In this document: piece by piece, positions 34,300 through 47,400 of the stretch
How positions within the stretch are numbered: the stretch's first letter is position 1
Layout: every line of letters starts with the position of its first letter
Assembly (NCBI GenBank): GCA_023935145.1
Contig: CM043704.1
Coordinates: 101,646,873 to 101,710,872, forward strand
Source: Bretschneidera sinensis
Taxonomy: Eukaryota > Streptophyta > Magnoliopsida > Brassicales > Akaniaceae
Length of the DNA stretch: 64,000 nucleotides
Direction: 5' to 3'
Position numbers and translations under genes: made by a program
Notes under the pieces: generated by a model
Told to the model about the DNA's origin: nothing
Seen by the model: only the letters and a program-made list of their open reading frames with translations
The model's database searches: none

Positions 34300-35095
34300 T
34301 GGAGCTGAAATGACTCGGATTCAAATTGATTTGAACCCGAACGATCCGAAAACTCAACACCATTCGAATCGGAAATGACTTGAAAATATATATATATATT
34401 TTTTTATAAAAAACAATTTGCTTTTTAAAATTGGGATAATAATTAATTTATTAATTGTCAAATAAAATAAATTATATAACAATTAATTAATTATTAATTT
34501 ACATGTGTTGATATGCATGGTTCAACATTCCATTGATATGAGTAATCTCGTTAATTTCAAATAAAAAACGAAAAGAATAGTAAATTTTACATTGTCTTTC
34601 AAGCTACAATAAAATTTTATTTTTAATTGTCATGAAATGATATAATGGCGTGAAGTGATTATATGAAATTCAATATCCAAAATTTGGTATAAGATGTTAC
34701 TGGTGAGAATAACTTTGTGGACCAGATGTTTGAGATCATTTAAGATTGAATTTTGAGACTAAGAATCACAAATTTGCATATTGCATTAAAAAAATTAAAT
34801 ATATTATTTAAAAAATCAAGTATTGATTTATTATTAATTAATTTTCATATATTTAACAATGTAACTTGTTTAGTCCTATTATATGAAATAAAATATATTT
34901 TTTTAATTAAACATAAATATCTATTTTGTTGACTTGACCTAACCTGACATGACCTGAGACCCGACCTTGAAATAACCCGAACCCAATTTGAGATTGAAAT
35001 GACCCGAACCCGACCCAACCGAAGTGACATGAGACTTAACATGACCCGAATCAGACCTGATTGTCCCGACCTGACCAGTTTGCCACATCTACTAA
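34300..35095. repeat. dispersed repeat with cccgaacc/gacctgac motifs
   Basis: Both ends carry degenerate acccgaacc/gaaatgactcgg-type words (34305-34375 and 34930-35090) around an AT-rich middle. The right end, ctgaccagtttgccacatct, resembles the end of common non-autonomous plant elements. Part of it (34794-34945) matches 31862-32005, left of the threonine deaminase fragment. Class uncertain. Confidence 0.4.
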
Positions 35096-36038
35096 AAATA
35101 TAATAATATTAATAAATATAATATAATATAATATATAAATAATAATACTAATATAATATAATTATATGATAAAATTATAAATTATTAATAAATAATAAGT
35201 AAATATAAAATAATATAATATAATAAGATAATTAATTTATATATATATATTTTATTTTCAAACATATTTTAGTCAATCTAATTTCATTCTAACGGTATGA
35301 ACATGTTAAATAAACATATTAATTGATTCGAATTTCAATTCAATGGTCTTTTTCATATTCTAACCAAACAATGTAATCATATTCCAGTCTTGATTACATT
35401 ACAGCCTCGAATATATTACAACTTTGATTACATTACTGCATCCAAAAGGAGCATAAGATCATTGAACTAAATTTGATTTTTAAAAAAAACATATAAAAAG
35501 AATAAATAAAAAAGCCCATAAGATCTCATATTTGTATGGATGCATTTTTACAATAACTTGTGATATTTTTTTTTACGAAATTTGACAGGAATAATTTATG
35601 TTTTTTTATTATTAAAACGGTATTATATATAAATATAATGATTAATAATTTCATCACAATATAATCCCCTAGTATCATAATCTCAAAGTTGGAAAGTTGT
35701 GCATGTTTCATTGAACCTAAAATTGAACAAATAACTTATACCAAAGTTGGAAAGTTGAGAATCCTAAAATTTTATAATCTCAAAGTTTGAAAGTTGGTTT
35801 CATTGGGTAACTTGTGCATGTTTTTATCCATCATGAAAGTGATAAGGTTTTACTAATCAAACAAAGTGATAAGACAATGGTAAAATGTAGTATATGTTAG
35901 TAAAAAATTAAAATGTGAGAGAATTTTAGTGTAAGTAGAAATTATCAAGTTAGTATGAGCATTTATCATAAAAGAAACAAATCTTTGTATGTTATCTAAT
36001 TAATAATTCCATGGTTATCCAATTAATTCATCGGAGAA
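35096..36038. other. upstream region of the beta-galactosidase gene
   Basis: Extremely AT-rich up to 35260. It is followed by a MITE-like piece near 35330-35455 with ctaaccaaacaatgtaatca and tgattacattac words. A roughly 20-bp phrase, ataatctcaaagttggaaag, recurs three times between 35678 and 35796. No gene. Confidence 0.45.
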
Positions 36039-36048
36039 TTATAAATAG
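36039..36048 (+). promoter_or_regulatory. TATA box of the beta-galactosidase gene
   Basis: ttataaatag lies 75-84 bases before the ATG at 36123, a normal spacing for a plant TATA promoter with a short leader. Ccaattaatt lies about 20 bases further upstream. Confidence 0.65.
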
Positions 36049-36122
36049 GGAGACTGTCAAGCATTTCCACATTCCAACTTACTCATTCTCTCGTCTTTGA
36101 TTGCTACTTTCTAGTGATCACA

Positions 36123-39100
36123 ATGGCTTCAATTAATAGCTGCTTTGTTTTGCTGAGTGTTGCTATTTTGGTGATGTCTAATTTGTTGTCTGCTGGTGCT
36201 GATGAGATCACATATGATAAAAAAAGTATTATGATCAATGGAGAAAGGAAGCTCATAATATCTGGTTCTATTCATTATCCTCGTAGTACTCCTGAAGTAT
36301 GTTTTCTGTGTTCTATTATTATTATTATTATTTTTTTGTTTCTGTTTCATTATCGTTTTTATGAATTAAGTTAATATATTTTTTTAATTGTATGTAGATG
36401 TGGGAATCCCTCATTAAGAAATCAAAAGATGGTGGTCTCAATGCCATTGAGACATATGTTTTCTGGAATGCTCATGAGCCACAACGTAGTCAGGTTTTTT
36501 TTTATTCATTTATCTTTTTTCTTTATAGATGTTGTATTTTTTTTTTTGTCTTAATTACTACATATATTGAATTCTAATTAAGATTTTTATTTTTATTTCA
36601 GTATGACTTTTCAGGAAGACTAGACCTTGTTAGGTTTATTAAAACCATTCAAGATGAAGGGCTTTATGCTATTCTTCGAATTGGTCCATATGTTTGTGCA
36701 GAATGGAATTATGGGTAATTTTATTTTACATTATTGAATTCACTTCATGATTTACTATATTTATTTATTTCAACATCTCTCTGTGTAGGGGGTTTCCTGT
36801 TTGGTTGCATAACTTGCCAAACATTAAGTTGAGGACAAATAATGAAGTGTTCAAGGTAATTTTTTTTTTTTTTAAAAAAAACTTTACACGAGGATTTCAC
36901 TGCTTATCAAAATTATAATATGAGAAATCAATCTGTTTCCCTTGCGATTTGAATATGAGCAGAATGAGATGAAACGTTTCGTTACGTTGATAGTGGAAAT
37001 GATGAAGCAAGAGAAGCTATTTGCCTCACAAGGAGGACCTATAATCCTTGCACAGGTAATATTTATTAGTTGTTACTCATTTTCTATTTCATTTTATTGG
37101 TTTTGTTACATAACTATTTTTTTTCCTTCAAAAAAATACAACAGATTGAAAATGAATTCGGCAATGTAATGGACAAGAGTAGTAATGATCAAAATGAATA
37201 CCTGAAATGGTGTGCTGATCTTGCTCTAAGTTACAACGTTGGTGTGCCTTGGCTCATGTGTCAACAAACAAATGCTCCTTCACCAATGGTAAAATGAATT
37301 TCTGCCATCTTGCTTCTCTATTCATAGTTGTCTTGTTTATTTAATGAGTGTTCTTATTGAGCAATTTATATGCAGATTGAGACAGCAAATGGTTACTACG
37401 CAGATGCATTTCATCCCCAAAACACAACCGGTGTTCCTAAGATGTGGACTGAGAACTGGATTGGCTGGTTAGTTAATATTAGATTTCCTAATTTGTAAAA
37501 TACCTAGCCTTTTTTTTTCTATTTATTTTCTAATTTTAAGATACTAATTTGCTTTTCTATTAAAAAATCTAACCAGGTACACAGCATGGGGTGACCGTAT
37601 TCCACACAGAACAGCCGAGGATATTGCTTTTGCTGTTGCAAGATTTTACCAATTAAACGGAACTCTCCAAAACTATTACATGGTTAGCATTTGGGGTTTT
37701 AGTTGACATTGATTCAGTCTACTTATATAATATATACTAATGTGTTCTTTCATGCTAATTTGTGGGTATAGTACCATGGTGGGACCAACTTTGGGCACAC
37801 ATCAGGAGGTCCATACATCACCACATCATATGATTATGATGCACCACTTGATGAATATGGTAATTTGAATCAACCCAAGTGGGGGCATCTTAAGACACTA
37901 CATGAAGTCATTAGATCAGTGGAGAAGATTCTACTGTATGGTGAATCCAGCACCACTTACTATCCTTATGGTCCAGTTAAGGATTGGGTGATGGTGAGTT
38001 CATTACCAATAATCTTCTTGTTCTAATGGCCTCATATATGCACCCTAAATCTAAATATATATATGCAGGCAACTGTATATAATTACCAAGGAGAACGAGT
38101 GTGTTTCTTCTCGAATTCCTATCCCGACACAGACTATGAAATTGAATTTGAAGGTGTCATTTACAATGTTCCTGCTTGGACTGTTAGTATCCGTCCTGGT
38201 TGCTATAAAGAAGTTTACAATACTGCCAAGGTAAAACAATCCTTTTCTCTTTTAATATGCAGTAACTCTCTACTTGTAGTAACTTTGGTATTTGATGACT
38301 ACTCCATTATTTAATCTTTGGCAGGTTAATGCTCAAACATCCATGAAGGTGAAGATGCCAAACGAAGCTGATGATGGAGAAGAACCTTACAAGCTGAAAT
38401 GGGGATGGAGAGCAGAGAAACTTGTGAAGATGAAAAATGGCGTTGTCAAAGGTAGCATTATGACTGCTACAGAACTCTTGGACCAGAAACGTGTGGCAAA
38501 TGATACAAGTGATTACTTGTGGTACATTACAAGGTAATCTGTTATTTTTACTCTCTTCTATTTTACTTTAATACTACACTAAATATTTCTTGTTACGAGA
38601 TTCTAACATTTTTATCAATTTTATCAGTGTTGATATTGATGAGAATGATGTTTTTTACGGAAAAAACATCACTCTACATGTGCATGCTAATGGCCGTGGT
38701 CTTCATGTCTTTTTGAACAAAAAGTTTATTGGTAATTTTGATTTCAATTTCCGTGTAACAGTGTTTTTTTTTCCTTTACATATTTAATCCATCTAACATC
38801 ATGTTTTCTATTTTTAGGTTCAAAATGGGCTAAGAGTATAGATGAAAATGACTATGTCTTTGAGAAAGATGTTAAATTGAAGCTTGGGAAGAATGAAATT
38901 GCTCTACTCAGTGTCACCGTTGGATTCAGAGTAAACATTTCATATTGTTTTTAGTTATTGAGTTTGTTTAACAGATTCCTTGGGAAGATCACTTAACATT
39001 TGTTTTCTCTCAATTTGGTTAGAACTATGGTAAGCATTATTTTGACTCCAGAGACGGTGTTCGTGGGCCGGTTAAGCTTATTACCTACGGTGATGCAAAT

Positions 39101-39609
39101 GAGGAGATAATCAAGGACATATCTTCAAATGAGTGGATTTATAAGGTTGGGATGCATGGTGAAGAGCAACAGCTTTACAAGGTTAACTCTCTTCACTTTC
39201 GAAATTGGAACACGCGTAGACTTCCATCAAACAGAATGTTTCTTTGGTATAAGGTAATCTATTCTATTTCATTCCAACCCAAAAAAAGGAACAGTAGAAC
39301 ATGTACTAATACTACATTGTATATTTTGCAGACAACCTTCCCATCTCCTATGGGTGATGACCCAGTTGTGTTGGACTTGCTTGGTATGGGCAAGGGGGAA
39401 GCTTGGGTGAATGGTCAAAGCATTGGGAGGTATTGGCCAGCCTGGCTAGCTGATGAGAACAAATGCAGCTATTCTTGTGATTTCCACGGAGCATATAAAG
39501 CTGATAAATGCTTGTCCAACTGTGGACAGCCTACTCAAAGATGGTAAACAAGTCTTTCCATTAGGGTCAAATTTCTTCTCACAAATTCCCCCCCCCCCTC
39601 TCTCTCTCC

Positions 39610-39641
<32 letters not shown>

Positions 39642-40170
39642 GTTAATATTAATATTTCTTAATAATTTCAGGTACCATGTTCCGCGTTCTTTCCTTAATG
39701 ATGAGGGAAACGTCCTTGTATTGTTTGAGGAACTTGGAGGCACACCTGAGGTTGTGCATGTTGAAACTGTTACCATCGGAAAAGTTTGTGCACATGCTTA
39801 TGAAGGTAACACTTTGGATTTGTCATGCCAAGGAGGAAGACTTTTCTCTGAAATCAAATTTGCTAGCTTTGGAGAACCAAGTGGCACTTGTGGGTCATTT
39901 AAAAAGGGCAAATGCGAGGCTCACAACACCTTGGAGATCATCAAAAAGGTGATTAATTAGTCTTTCTGTTCCAATATATTTCATATTTACATTCATACTT
40001 TTAGTAGGCTATATATTTTCTTTTTTCCAGAGAACCATAGTAATTGATTTTGTGTATGACAGGCATGCATTGGCAAAGAGCGCTGTTCCTTCAATGTTTC
40101 TGAAGACACCTTTGGTCCAACAAGCTGTAAATGCGACACATATAGGCTGGCTGTCGAGGCTATCTGTTAG
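36123..40170 (+). CDS. BGAL: beta-galactosidase (GH35) with C-terminal SUEL lectin domain, complete, 17 exons, 840 aa
   Basis: Exons: 36123-36296, 36398-36493, 36602-36714, 36789-36855, 36963-37055, 37145-37288, 37376-37467, 37577-37682, 37772-37993, 38069-38230, 38325-38533, 38628-38731, 38818-38930, 39023-39253, 39332-39543, 39672-39948, 40063-40170. All have GT/AG borders, and the phases sum to an open frame ending TAG. A signal peptide (residues 1 to about 28) implies secretion to the cell wall. The GH35 signature [14 protein letters not shown] spans exons 5-6 (acid/base Glu), and WTENW in exon 7 carries the likely nucleophile. The last about 85 residues form a Cys-rich galactose-binding lectin-like domain ([14 protein letters not shown] ... 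[14 protein letters not shown]). The family removes beta-galactosyl residues from wall polysaccharides. Length and the lectin domain suggest the BGAL7/BGAL15 clade, but the exact member is not proven. Appears intact. Confidence 0.93.
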
Positions 40171-41454
40171 GATTTGTTTGTTTCTATTTAGGTTTCATAT
40201 ATAGGCTTTTATTTTTTATAGGTTCTATTTTAGTCTGTTTTCTCATGTTCCTAGGATGTTAGGTTCTACATTGGGTCATGGTCCTCATGGGTCTGTTGAC
40301 AACATTGTAATAGTTTCATCATTCATTAATTCGATTATTCTTTCTTTCTTTTATTAATTTCTTATCTTAATTATTCTCTCTCTCCTTATTTTTATTTTCC
40401 TTTACTTTTTATTAGATTATAATCACATTCTTACGATGCCACCATTAAAAATAAGTCCTAAGGAACAGATGCAGACAATATATAAGTTCATGTCTTAGCA
40501 AATGTTCCAAAATTACCTCAGAAAATTGTTGGCAGTCGATTTGATAATCTTTTCTGTTACTGACTGAACTAGCCTCCTGGTTTTGGATGGCATTGTAATG
40601 AGCCTTCTAAACTGAGGGGCTCAAAATCCACCATCTGTATTCTGCCAGAATGGATTTAATTTGGAGGAGTCGCCTTGTTAAAGTGAAGTCTGAGCTCTTC
40701 CAAAAATTTAGCCTGGCAATTTTGGGCAATTTTTTGAAGGAAAGTAACGAATGTACTAAAAAAAATCAGCTTCACTTGAAACCTGAAATTCATTAAGGAA
40801 AATTGGTGCAAGCATGGGCAGATGGGCTCTGGAGAAACCTTAAGATATAAGTTACAGAGGATCACTCTCTGCACTGATATCGTGCAGCTGGTATAGCATA
40901 TTCATGGGGGTGAGGCCTTTGGAGAATTAGTTGTATATGTTAGTGCAGGATATTCTGCTGCTTGCTAGTGAAGCCCATCTGTTTTGCAAGGATAGTATGA
41001 ATGATGTAAGGAGGAACCTGCTGCAACTTGTATTATGATAGTTGTTCCAGTAATGAATCAGCAATTTACCTGAAAGAACAAAATAAAGAAATATTAAAAG
41101 AAGACATGTTCTTTTCTTTCAAATTTAAAATTAATCATTTGAATCATACCTTATTGGTTACCTCATAATCAGTCCAGGGTAGTATCGTTTGATTTGGTCC
41201 CATTTGAGACAGGCAAGAGATTGATACATTCTACCAGGAAGTTGAAATATCAACAACTGAAAGCTCATCTTTTCAAGCACTTTTAATGGATAATTCAATA
41301 TTCTGTATGGAAAAACTACACAAATACATTTATTTATTATACAACGGCTTAAAACTTCAGTTAGCCAAACACTTATTTTCTTTTCTTGTGGGACATTTGG
41401 GGGGTGGGGGGAATTACAATGTACTGAGGCATTGACAGTGAGGGCACAGATTGA
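40171..41454. other. convergent intergenic region
   Basis: 3' flanks of the beta-galactosidase (plus) and the PPR gene (minus). The PPR 3' untranslated region is expected next to 41455. A ggggggtgggggga run occurs near 41400-41412. No other gene recognised. Confidence 0.5.
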
Positions 41455-44166
41455 TCACCAGCGATCTTTACATGAGCATTGGCCATTTACAAAACAATGA
41501 AATCCCGAAGCATCCCTCAGAAATATCTCTCTACTGGTGACAACTGAAGCATATTTCAAGAATGCATGGCAGTCCCCACAAAGGAGGATGTTCTTCACGA
41601 TCCGAATGGGTTCTCCTGGGCTGGTCATCAGAAGAGCATAGGTTGCTGCTAATTTTGCACTGTGATAGAACAAGAAATTCTGCTTTTGATGCTCCTCTAC
41701 TTCATGAAGAACAAAGCTTGTGTCTGGTACATACCCAGCTTTAAGGCATTCTAAGATCAGTATTTCTAATCCACCATAGATATCTTTCTCTTGTGGATGG
41801 GATTTATCTCTGGTTTAGAATGAATGCACCTTGTTCTGATGAATTACCCAACTTCGAGCTGGGTGTTTCCGAAACCCCTTCTGTTTCATATCCTCCCTGA
41901 CCATCTCAGAGCAATGCCATCTACCAGATGCAGAATACAGATTTGATACAAGTATATATGTAGAAGGATCTTGCGGCTCAATAGCAAGTATATGCTTTGC
42001 AACCCATTTTCGGATGATTGTATTTAAATGGATTCTACAACTATCAAGCAAAGCTCGCCAAACAGAAGCCTCAGGCTCAAAAGGCATTTTATTGATTATT
42101 TCCTCTGCTTCTTCAAGAAGACCCCAATGCCCCAAAACCCCAACAAAGGAGGCATAACGTTCAGAAGTGGGCTCAACGTCATAATTAGTTTTCATGGAGA
42201 GAAACAACCTTTGACAGCTATCAACCAAATTTGACTTTGTATGTCTATAAGCAGAAACAATTAGAACAAAAGTGACTGCATCTGGCTGAATGCCAACCTT
42301 ATCCATCCTCAACCAAACATCCAAGGCCTCATCACCCTGCCTATAAAGAAGATGGCCAGCAAGCAAACTATTCCATGAAACAATATCGTGCTTGGGCATA
42401 ACATTGAAAGCCTTAACCGCATCATTCATGTTGCAACACTTAGAATACATACTAATCACAGAATTCCCCACTCTTATATCAGATAAGAGCCCAGCTTTAT
42501 GAACATGACAGTGGATTTGATCTCCCATCTCACAAAACCCTAATGTTCCACAGACAGCTAGTACTGAAGTCAAAGAAACTTCATCCACAATCATTGTTCC
42601 TTTTGACTGACTATGATGGAAAAGAGAAAGTGCTTCGTCTGGCAAGCCATTTCGAGCATATCCACATAACATCGACGTGCAGATTATTGAGCTGTCCCAA
42701 TCAGATGGCCAACTGTGAAGCATCTTTTTGGCATCTGTCATCCTTTCGCACTTTGTGCACATATCAAGCATCGCTGCTTCAATACAAGCATTTGAACCAA
42801 AACCAAACTTGATAGAGAATCCATGAATCTGCTCACTTATCTTCCTCTCCTGAAGCAATCCACAAGCATTGACAACACTAGTCAAAGTGAAGTCTGTTAA
42901 CCCTACACCCTCCTTCACCATTTTAATAAAAAATTCCAATGACTTCAAGCCTTCGCCATTTTGACAAAACCCTGCCAAAAGAGCATTATAAGAAACACAA
43001 TTCTTCTCCGGCATATTGTTAAATGTCTCCACAGCCATATCAACCAAGCCAAATTCCATGTAAGCCGTAATAATTTCTGTCCAAGTAATAACATCTCTTA
43101 CTGGCATCCTCTCAAAACAAAGCCACCACATCTCTTACACTGCTGCACTTAGTGTAGAGCCCAATAAGCGCATTGTTCACACTCAAATTGGCCTCCAACC
43201 CAATTCTAATAGCATGAGCATGAATTTCTCGGCCTGCCATTAAAGAATTGGTGCCAGTACAAGCAGTTAAAAGGGCCGAAAGCGTGAAATAATCAACTCT
43301 TAACCCATCATCTCGTTGCATGTCGTGAAAAATTTCAAAAGCAGCCTCATTCATAGACTCTTTCACTACACTCGATATTAGAGTATTCCACGAAGCAATA
43401 TCTCTATGAGGCATTGCATCAAACAACATAAGCACATCATCCAAACGGCCGTAATACTTACCGTACAAGCCCATAAGCACGTTTGCAACAAAAACACTAT
43501 CCAAAAACCCCATTTTGATGACCAAACCATGAACTTGCAAACCCAATTCCAACTGCAAAATCCTTATACAAGCAGTCAAAATAGCAACAATACTATATTC
43601 ATTAGGATTAATACCTGCAGTCCTCATCATGAAGAAAAGGCTAATCGCTTCAACTTCTTGATTCGACTTAGCAAAACCCGAAATCAACGCAGTGTAAGAC
43701 ACCACATTGGGGGAACAAAGGCCCGAGAAAACCCTATAAGCATCACGAAGAAGACCCAGCTTGATGTAAGCAGCAATGAGGGCATTACTCAGATGTGTAT
43801 CTTCTTCCTGGAGCTTGAGAATGGAAGCGTGCACAGTCCTGGCAAGCTCAGTGTCAAGGTACTGTACTGAGAGGCGAAGCAAAGAGAAAAACCTGTCGAT
43901 GAGAGAGTCGATGTCGTTTGTTGTTGTCGTTGTTGAAAAAGAAAAAGAGGAGTCATTGAAAGTGTGGAAGGATCTAAAGGTAAGAGGGAGGTTTGAGAGA
44001 GAGGAGTCTGTGGGGAGAGTATGAGAGGTCTGGTGGAGGAGAAGAGTAGGTGGTGATGGTGGGGTTTGGGTTTAAAGAGAGGAAGAGAAGAGAGCGGTAT
44101 TGATAATGGTGTTGGTGGTTTTGGAGGGAAGCAAAGGACTAGATGGTGGTGGATAACGGTAGACAT
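41455..44166 (-). pseudogene. EMB175: EMB175-like (At5g03800-type) PPR-DYW gene with frameshifts and a premature stop
   Basis: A PLS-class pentatricopeptide repeat protein, read from about 44166 down to 41455. Repeats such as NALIAAYIKLGLLRDAYRVF and SWNSLLAGHL run through most of the length. They are followed by E/E+ motifs and a DYW-type end, CGDCHAF...GQCSCKDRW. The class binds organelle RNA and often guides C-to-U editing. As I recall, the layout and C-terminal half match EMB175. Three lesions: the N-terminal leader starting ATG at 44166 is in a different frame from the repeats, whose own frame has no early ATG; an extra base in the A4 run at 43114-43117 shifts frame in ...VVALFERMPVRD; and TAA at 41815-41817 cuts off the last roughly 120 codons. 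The deaminase HxE position reads HSA, which I believe is also true in EMB175 relatives. This is either a recent pseudogene or uncorrected sequencing indels. Confidence 0.8.
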
Positions 44167-44417
44167 GAAGTACGCACTACATTTACAAGGCGCTAATCAT
44201 ACGTTCTTTTTGCTACTGCTAGCGTTGGATTTTGCTCGGTTTCATATATCTCACGCGCCGTTTTAAGCACTGAAAATCTGAAACGCCCGTATTAGTTTTT
44301 TTTATTATTATTTTAAAAAAATTAACACTTCAATTCTTTCCCGTCAGTAATTAAACCTTTTTGTGTTGTAAAAAACACAAGCTTAGTCTTAAAAAGAACT
44401 AGGAGTTCAAAAATATT
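44167..44417. other. short intergenic region, 5' side of the PPR gene
   Basis: Would contain the promoter of the minus-strand PPR gene. A T-run lies at 44298-44305. No element ends or gene recognised before the inverted-end motif at 44418. Confidence 0.4.
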
Positions 44418-47400
44418 GCACTTGTTTGGGAGGGTTTTCAAAAACTTTTTTTAGTGTTTAAATACTGAAAATTCTTTTTAAACACTGGTTTTATTGTTTG
44501 GTAAATAGTGTTCCAAAATAATTTTCTAATACTGTTTTGCAAAAATGTGATTTCAAACACTGGATTTAGAAAACTCAAAAAGAGAGTTTTCAGTGTTTAT
44601 TTTCATTTTTGAAGCCGTAAAACACGACTTAGAGTTCTTGCTCTCTGCTCTTTTCTTTCTTCCCTCGATTTTCATTCCTCATCTACCTCCGAGCCTTCTT
44701 ATCTCACTCTCAATTTTCGGTTTTCATTTTCACCTTTCAGCCCAAGACTCTCTGTTATCTTCTCTCTTCTCTCGATCGAGCTCTCTTCTCTCTGTCCCTC
44801 TCCTCCCTAGTGTAACCTCCATAGTCAATCCAGCGGCCACATCGAGATACATGATTGGTCCTGTGAGGGTAGTGAACGAGAAAGTTGTGGGTATTGATTT
44901 GGGGACCACAAACTCGGCGGTGGCTGCCATGGAGGGCGGGAAGCCTACGATTGTAATGAACACGGAGGGGCAGAGAACAACACCATTTGTGGTGGCCTAC
45001 ACGAAGAGTGGGGACCGATTGGTAGGCCAGATTGGCAAGCACCAGGACGTGGTGAACCCGGAGAACACCTTCTTCTCGGTCAAGAGATTTATCGGCAGGA
45101 AGATGTCTGAGGTTGATGAGGAGTCCAAGTAGGTATCGTACAGGGTTGTCAGAGATGAGAACAGAAATGTCAAGCTTGACTGGACTTCAATTGGCAAACA
45201 GTTTAATGCTGAGGAGATTTCGGCTCAGGTATTACCGCCTTTTCTCTATTTTTAGGGTTTTTTTTGCCTTATTTTTCTCCTTTCCATCTTATGTTTTGTT
45301 ACTGATTGAGAAATGGTAGAAATTGATTGGAAATTGATTTTGGTGGTTTGTCAGGCTTTTGGTTAACTTGGATGAGGTTTTGTTGAATGTTTGGTGCTGG
45401 GTTGTTGACAAATGATGGGGGCAGGATCTAAATTCAAAATACTAATACTAATACAAATAAAATTGAAGTTTTGGGTTTGATGTCTATGAGTTAGTGTCCA
45501 TCTTCTCATCGATCAAAATGTTGTTATAGCTGTGCTTTTTTTTATGCCTATATAGTCCTACATCTTTTCTACCACTAAGATATAAGAATGTTGTTATAAT
45601 TGTGCTTATTTTGTGTCAAACTATGAATGACCAGACGACTTATCTTTTTCTGTTACTTTTTATCTAGTAGTAGGCTGTCTAAAAAGCTTATTTGTTTTTT
45701 CTTCTTCTTTTCCTTGTTTTGGAAATTAGACTGCTTTTCAGTTTTTTCTATTTGGTTTACGTGATCTCTATATGATGAAGAGAATTTTGGCTATGAATTA
45801 AGGTCCAGTGAAGCCTCCTTTAGTCATAGTTACACTGATAGAGTATCATGTACTATAACTTACTTTTTTTTTAATAAAAATTATTTAAATACTTATGGTT
45901 TCTTAGTTGGTGGAGTATAGGAGACTATAGCAGGGTCGTTTACATGTGTTTTGCATGTTTCAGAAGTTAATTATAATTCCTCTTTAGAAGTGGCACTTTT
46001 TGGTGCTATTTTGGAGAAATATTTGCAGTCAACTTTCTAAACACTCAAGAGTCTGAGTTTGTCCCTATATGATGAATATTTTTGTAAAGCTATGGACTAA
46101 TGTCCGAATAAGGCTTTCTGTCATAGTTACTCTGATAAGGAAACATTATCTTACCAGTTCTTGTTCGTGGTCTTTATACATTTTTACTTCAGCAATACAC
46201 GTCCCACTCCCCCAACTCTTTTGGGATGCTGTGTTAACTGATTTTTAGCTTAATTGAGTTTTAAAATTAGGAAAATTATAGAATCTATTGCCATTTACTC
46301 TGTTAATCCTTTATTTTGTTTTTTTACGCTGTATGTTTTTTGATAATGCGTTGTCTCATTCATGTATTTATGGATGTCTGGGTGGAATGACTAGTTTTTG
46401 GTTTTGTCTATAGATGTCATGCCGATAGCCTTAATAGTATGGAGTATATCTCAATGTTTTGATCGTTTAAATAAAACTTTTTATTTCTTCCTTCTTCTCG
46501 ATCTTATGATAATGCATTATTTGTGCCAAGAAGACTGCCTTTAGGATATGAGAAGATTTTAAATGAGTACTGGTTGATAGATTGAAAGAACGACAACTTT
46601 ACTGAGGTGATCAATACCTCATCATGTTTCCTCATTTCTATGTTTCCTATACTAAAATTGGCTATGTTTTTTAGTGTTTGGGATCTATTTCTTTATTGTT
46701 AGCGCACAATCATTTATCTCTATACTAAATGGTTATAGCAGAATGCTAGTCTGCAGGGCAAATATTTTTTTCAGTGAAAAGATTGTGATTCTTCTTGTGT
46801 CTTTTGTTATGTGTTGCATGTTTGGGGAGAGGTGAATAAGCCAGAGAGTAGAAGAATGCAGATCTGTGTATGGTAGATTATGCTCACAAGACCCCACAAT
46901 CACATTGTCACAAGTTTGCTGGTAGAAATATGCTAAGCTGCGCTTGTTTTGTGTTATTGCATAACTTCAGTAACTTTTTTGGCTAGATGAGAAGATGAAT
47001 AGAGAAAGATTTTGGTGACTGCATTGATCTTTTTGGGTAGACAATAAAAGGGAAAGAGGTTAGATTTTTGTAGCTTATGTTGATCGGTGAAAGATGCCAT
47101 TTCCAATTATTGCTGGTTGTTGACAAACGATAGGGATGGTTGCTAGTTTATTTGTCTGATAGATAACATCAATCGTTTTTTTTCAACAAAACGATCATTG
47201 GGTTGGTTATATGCTGTTAGAACATTTTATTGCTGTTGACAATTTATTTCTACTTGTTTTTAGTAGCTATATTTTCGTAGGGAAGTGGATATATGTTAAT
47301 CACTTGCAACACTCAAGTAAAAGTTAGATAAATATCCATGCTCTTTTACTGATAGATAACAACAATCATTTTTGTCTTTTCTTATTTCTTCAACAAAATG

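Noticed and set aside
39579..39776. Minus-strand frame over the beta-galactosidase intron 15/exon 16 border
   Set aside because: It is generated by a CT/TA microsatellite and the reverse of a coding exon.
43406..43870. 154-codon plus-strand frame
   Set aside because: Antisense shadow of the PPR repeats on the minus strand.
44593..44850. N-terminal extension of the HSP70-like frame as a transit peptide
   Set aside because: The frame is open, but its sequence is pyrimidine-rich filler that does not resemble an HSP70 leader and overlaps the left repetitive arm.
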